Positions 26,981-29,381 of a DNA stretch of 29,381 bases are shown here, in pieces (the first letter of the stretch is position 1; each line of letters opens with the position of its first letter). Source of the stretch: Oceanospirillaceae bacterium UBA7410. GTDB taxonomy: Bacteria; Pseudomonadota; Gammaproteobacteria; Pseudomonadales; Balneatricaceae. A program made the translations under genes and the position numbers. Where the stretch lies: the NCBI GenBank assembly GCA_002470565.1, contig DKMQ01000045.1, positions 5,971 through 35,351 on the forward strand, written 5' to 3'. The notes under the pieces were generated by a model, which had not been told where the DNA came from, did not search any database, and saw only the letters and a program-made list of their open reading frames with translations.

Positions 26981-27056
26981 CGATGTCATCCTGCTCTGTG
27001 TCATCAAGCAACCAGTTGGCCCCTGAAGGGTGATGAATATATGCATTTCTAGATAT

Positions 27057-27084
27057 TGGCCCTAAGGATGCTAATATTTTGGCT
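27057..27084 (+). promoter_or_regulatory. Shared taurine/sulfite promoter module upstream of tauA
   Basis: TGGCCCTAAGG (27057-27067), 10 nt, TTTGGCT (27078-27084), identical in sequence and spacing to the soeA copy. A -10-like TATATT lies 23 nt further on (27108-27113), inside the first tandem repeat; the soeA TATATG sits 22 nt beyond its TTTGGCT. Likely operator for a common regulator, with the TauR-like protein as first candidate. Confidence 0.55.
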
Positions 27085-27086
27085 AT

Positions 27087-27158
27087 GGCTTATTTAGCGA
27101 AGGGGAGTATATTTACTCTCCTGCCTATTGATACGAGCAGATGGACCTATAAACACGT
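27087..27158 (+). repeat. 72-bp tandem repeat, copy 1
   Basis: First of two copies separated by one base, matching at 66 of 72 positions. It contains a TATATT -10-like box within an imperfect dyad (GGGGAGTATATTTACTCTCC) and ends TGGACCTATAAACACGT. Five of the six differences from copy 2 are C-to-T or G-to-A type. Confidence 0.92.
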
Positions 27159-27159
27159 T

Positions 27160-27231
27160 GGCTTATTTAGCGAAGGGGAGTATATTTAATTTTCTGCCTA
27201 TTGATACAAGCAGATAGACTTATAAACACGT
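27160..27231 (+). repeat. 72-bp tandem repeat, copy 2
   Basis: Second copy. At its left junction the sequence TTGGCT, 17-nt spacer, TATATT reads as a better spaced promoter than in copy 1. The dyad of copy 1 is lost here by base changes. It ends 55 nt before the tauA start codon. Confidence 0.92.
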
Positions 27232-27286
27232 CTTTTACGTTTGGTTCTTTCCAATTATAAAAATCATAATATTTAGGAGCACTTAA

Positions 27287-28282
27287 ATGAAATTAAAATC
27301 AATCGCTAGCAGCGTTGTAGCTGCTACAGCACTAATGGCTGGAGCATCTTCTGCAACAGCTGCCGAAGAACTTACGGTTGCATACTTCCTTGAATGGCCA
27401 ATGCCTTTCCAAGCAGCTAAGGTTTCTGGTGCTTATGATGAAGCGCTAGGAATGAAAGTAAATTGGGTTGCCTTTGATACAGGTACGGCCATGTCAGCTG
27501 CTATGGCATCTGGCGACGTGCAGATTTCTGTATCTCAAGGTTTGCCTCCATTTGTAGTTGCCACATCTGCTGGTCAAGATCTACAAATCGTTGATGTTGC
27601 CGTTTCTTACTCTAATAACGACAACTGTGTAGTTCGTTCTGACCTCGAAATTGACAAAGACTCTGCTGGTGACCTAGCTGGTAAAAAAGTTGCAGTGCCA
27701 CTTGGCACAGCTGCTCATTACGGCTTCTTGAAGCAAATGGACCACTTTGGTGTGGCTCTAGACAGCATGGAAATTGTTGACATGGCGCCTGCTGAAGGCT
27801 CTGTAGCATTAGCTCAAGGCGCTATCGACATGGCTTGTGGTTGGGGCGGTGGTCTACGTCGTATGAAGGAAAGCGGTAACGTATTGCTAACTGGTGCGGA
27901 AAAAGAAGCATTGGGTATTTTGGTACTTGATGTAACTACTGCACCTGCAGAATTTATTGCTGAAAATAGCGATATCGTGTCTAAGTTCTTGGCTGTAACT
28001 GCCGATGCAAACGCTGCATGGAACGCGTCTCAGCCTGAGTTCATGTTGAACATGATCGCTAAAGACGCAGGCATGAGCAGTGCTGATGCTGCTAGCTCTT
28101 TGTCTACTTTCATCTTCCCAAGCACTGAAGAGCAGTTGTCTTCTAAGTGGTTAGGTGGTGGTGTTCAAGACTTTATGGGCGGCGTTGCTGCAGTATTTGT
28201 TAACGCTGGATCTATCCCATCTGCTAATGCTAGCTATGCTGGCAACGTTGAGTCTGGCCCTCTAGCAGCTACTGTTAAGTAA
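27287..28282 (+). CDS. tauA: Taurine ABC transporter periplasmic binding protein
   Basis: A 331-aa secreted solute-binding protein. An N-terminal signal peptide (basic MKLK, hydrophobic core, Ala-rich end SSATAA) gives likely cleavage near residue 26. Mature EELTVAYFLEWPMPFQAAK and VQISVSQGLPPFVVATSAGQ fit the TauA/SsuA (NMT1-like) family. The assignment to taurine over other sulfonates or nitrate comes from the neighbouring tpa, soeABC and tauBC. AGGAG lies 7 nt before the ATG. Codon use looks biased toward GCT, GGT and GAA-type codons, as expected of an abundant protein. A strong hairpin terminator follows, so tauA should be made in excess of tauBC. Confidence 0.9.
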   Translation: MKLKSIASSVVAATALMAGASSATAAEELTVAYFLEWPMPFQAAKVSGAYDEALGMKVNWVAFDTGTAMSAAMASGDVQISVSQGLPPFVVATSAGQDLQIVDVAVSYSNNDNCVVRSDLEIDKDSAGDLAGKKVAVPLGTAAHYGFLKQMDHFGVALDSMEIVDMAPAEGSVALAQGAIDMACGWGGGLRRMKESGNVLLTGAEKEALGILVLDVTTAPAEFIAENSDIVSKFLAVTADANAAWNASQPEFMLNMIAKDAGMSSADAASSLSTFIFPSTEEQLSSKWLGGGVQDFMGGVAAVFVNAGSIPSANASYAGNVESGPLAATVK

Positions 28283-28307
28283 GCTGGTTAGAATTGCCAA
28301 ATTAAAG

Positions 28308-28342
28308 CTGAGGTCTAGAGTTCTTTAGGCCTCAGTTTTATA
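28308..28342 (+). terminator. Hairpin terminator between tauA and tauB
   Basis: CTGAGGTCTAGA, a 4-nt GTTC loop and TTTAGGCCTCAG form a 12-bp stem (with G-U pairs) followed by TTTTAT. It probably stops most transcripts after tauA. Confidence 0.8.
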
Positions 28343-28487
28343 TTTGGTTTTCCACGGTGTCAGGGGCAATTTTGCAAGTACTTAGCAACTTCGTACTGAA
28401 CTGGGATCGTGAACTATAAATAAACTCGTTAGTATATGGTATGTGTGTACTTGTATTGTGCATCACACGGTATTGGTGTATCCCACT

Positions 28488-28493
28488 TATAAT
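28488..28493 (+). promoter_or_regulatory. Possible -10 box for tauBC
   Basis: A perfect TATAAT lies 65 nt before the tauB start, but the hexamer 17 nt upstream (ACACGG) is a poor -35. It could be an activator-dependent start, or chance in AT-rich DNA. The 276-nt tauA-tauB gap holds no ORF that I can support. Confidence 0.3.
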
Positions 28494-28558
28494 TAATCAT
28501 ATGGTCGATAAATAACTTTCGAGTTTTCATAATCAACAATATTTAGAAGGAATGAGGC

Positions 28559-29365
28559 GTGGCTGATTTACATATTGACAATGTATCCATGCGTTTTGAC
28601 TTGCCCGGTGGTGGATCTGTACAAGCGCTTAAAAATATCAACTTAAATATTAAGTCTGGGCAGTTGCTCAGTGTTCTAGGCCCATCAGGTTGTGGTAAGA
28701 CTACTTTGTTAAACATCGTGGCCGGCTTTTTGGCCCAGACAGAAGGTGATATTCTTTTAGAAGGTGATGTCATCAGTGGCCCGGGCCCAGAGCGCGGTAT
28801 GGTATTTCAGCAAGGGGCTTTATTTGAATGGATGAGCGTGCGTAAGAACGTTTCCTTTGGGCCTGACATGAAAGGTGTTCCAAAGGCCCAGAGCGCACCT
28901 GAAGTAGACCGTTTGTTAGAACTGGTTGGTCTGCAAGAATTTAAAGACAAGGCAGTTTATGAGCTTTCTGGTGGTATGCAACAACGTGTGGCGTTGGCCC
29001 GCTGCCTTGCTAACGATCCAGACGTTATTCTTATGGACGAGCCGCTAGGTGCATTGGACGCGTTAACCCGTGAAAAGATGCAATCTTTGGTATTAGACCT
29101 GTGGAAAGAAACAGGCAAGACCATTATTTTAATTACTCACTCGGTAGAAGAAGCGTTGCTGCTTGGCGAACGCCTATTGGTTATGGCGCCGCGACCAGGG
29201 CGGGTGCACAAAGAGTATTATTTACCATTCGCCGAACTCGGTGTTGGTGCTGATTTGCGTGAAGTGAAGAAACACCCAGATTACAATTCTAAGCGTGAAG
29301 AAATTTTATCGATGATTTGGGAAATGGAAGAAGAAATCATGGGTCGAACTGAGGAAGAAAGCTAA
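28559..29365 (+). CDS. tauB: Taurine ABC transporter ATP-binding protein
   Basis: A 268-aa ATPase of the TauB/SsuB/NrtD group that powers taurine import. Walker A GPSGCGKTT is at 41-49, the Q-loop at VFQQG, the signature at LSGGMQQRVALARCLA, Walker B at VILMDEP with D-loop GALDAL, and the switch histidine in LITHSVEEA. The start is GTG at 28559 with agaagga upstream, giving MADLHIDNVS. Its stop overlaps the next ATG (TAATG), so it is coupled to tauC. Confidence 0.93.
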   Translation: MADLHIDNVSMRFDLPGGGSVQALKNINLNIKSGQLLSVLGPSGCGKTTLLNIVAGFLAQTEGDILLEGDVISGPGPERGMVFQQGALFEWMSVRKNVSFGPDMKGVPKAQSAPEVDRLLELVGLQEFKDKAVYELSGGMQQRVALARCLANDPDVILMDEPLGALDALTREKMQSLVLDLWKETGKTIILITHSVEEALLLGERLLVMAPRPGRVHKEYYLPFAELGVGADLREVKKHPDYNSKREEILSMIWEMEEEIMGRTEEES

Positions 29366-29381
29366 TGAACGATTCAAATGT
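29365..29381 (+). CDS. tauC: Start of the permease gene tauC (cut by window end)
   Basis: An ATG at 29365-29367 shares its A with the tauB stop TAA, and the frame stays open to the window end (MNDSN). Only five full codons are visible. The identity as the TauC membrane permease is inferred purely from the usual tauA-tauB-tauC order and the tight coupling. Confidence 0.6.

Larger units (their letters stand above)
26568..27286. other. 719-bp gap: pseudogene remnant plus tauA regulatory region
   Basis: There is no intact gene. The gap holds a near-palindrome TGGTTTCGAAGCCA (26617-26630), a short-chain dehydrogenase remnant (26681-26959), a perfect hairpin, two patches resembling the soeA promoter, and a 72-bp tandem repeat ending 55 nt before tauA. 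A further TTTACG (27234-27239), 16-nt spacer, TATAAA (27256-27261) could be the start-proximal tauA promoter. Confidence 0.7.

Noticed and set aside
27087..27231. CRISPR or phage attachment repeat
   Set aside because: Only two nearly adjacent copies with no spacer, no cas genes, and no integrase or tRNA nearby. A local tandem duplication explains it.
26568..27286. Insertion sequence as the cause of the pseudogene
   Set aside because: No transposase fragment and no terminal inverted repeats with target duplication were seen. The decay looks like small deletions.

Overview
The window is chromosomal DNA from a gammaproteobacterium, most likely a marine heterotroph. The order fimV-truA-trpF-trpB-trpA-accD-folC-dedD-cvpA-purF-metZ is a conserved housekeeping block known from Pseudomonas/Oceanospirillales-type genomes. 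AcnB, MiaE and FimV also fit this group. Base composition looks moderately AT-rich throughout. I cannot name the genus from the sequence alone.

Layout. (1) 1-10552 is the housekeeping block on the + strand: the FimV C-terminus, pseudouridine synthase TruA, the last tryptophan-synthesis steps (TrpF, TrpB, TrpA), AccD, FolC, a SPOR-domain DedD-like protein, CvpA, PurF and MetZ. It ends at a bidirectional terminator shared with the convergent acnB (10659-13259, - strand). (2) 13552-16953 is a compact + strand group: miaE, an EamA transporter, a phosphate acetyltransferase (pta) and a second EamA transporter. The last gene overlaps, stop over stop, a convergent MocR/GntR regulator (TauR-like, 16950-18446). 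(3) 18680-29381 is a taurine/sulfite region. It holds a divergent taurine:pyruvate aminotransferase (tpa), a DUF442/TIGR01244 protein, an unrecognised 61-aa protein, a three-gene cytoplasmic sulfite dehydrogenase (soeABC-like), a TauE/SafE anion exporter, a decayed short-chain dehydrogenase, and tauA-tauB-tauC (tauC is cut by the window end).

How the genes fit together. TauABC would import taurine and Tpa would convert it to sulfoacetaldehyde. Xsc, which is NOT in this window, would split that into sulfite and acetyl phosphate. Pta would turn acetyl phosphate into acetyl-CoA for AcnB and the rest of the TCA cycle. Sulfite would be oxidised to sulfate by SoeABC or expelled by the TauE-like protein. 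The MocR protein beside tpa is the probable regulator.

The most interesting non-coding signal is a promoter-type module, TGGCCCTAAGG-N10-TTTGGCT, found with identical spacing upstream of soeA and of tauA. A second patch upstream of tauA matches the start-proximal half of the soeA promoter. The tauA upstream region also carries a 72-bp tandem duplication and a short-chain dehydrogenase pseudogene. Another item worth attention is the 61-aa orphan gene, which has a hairpin leader, a possible 17-codon upstream ORF and its own strong terminator.
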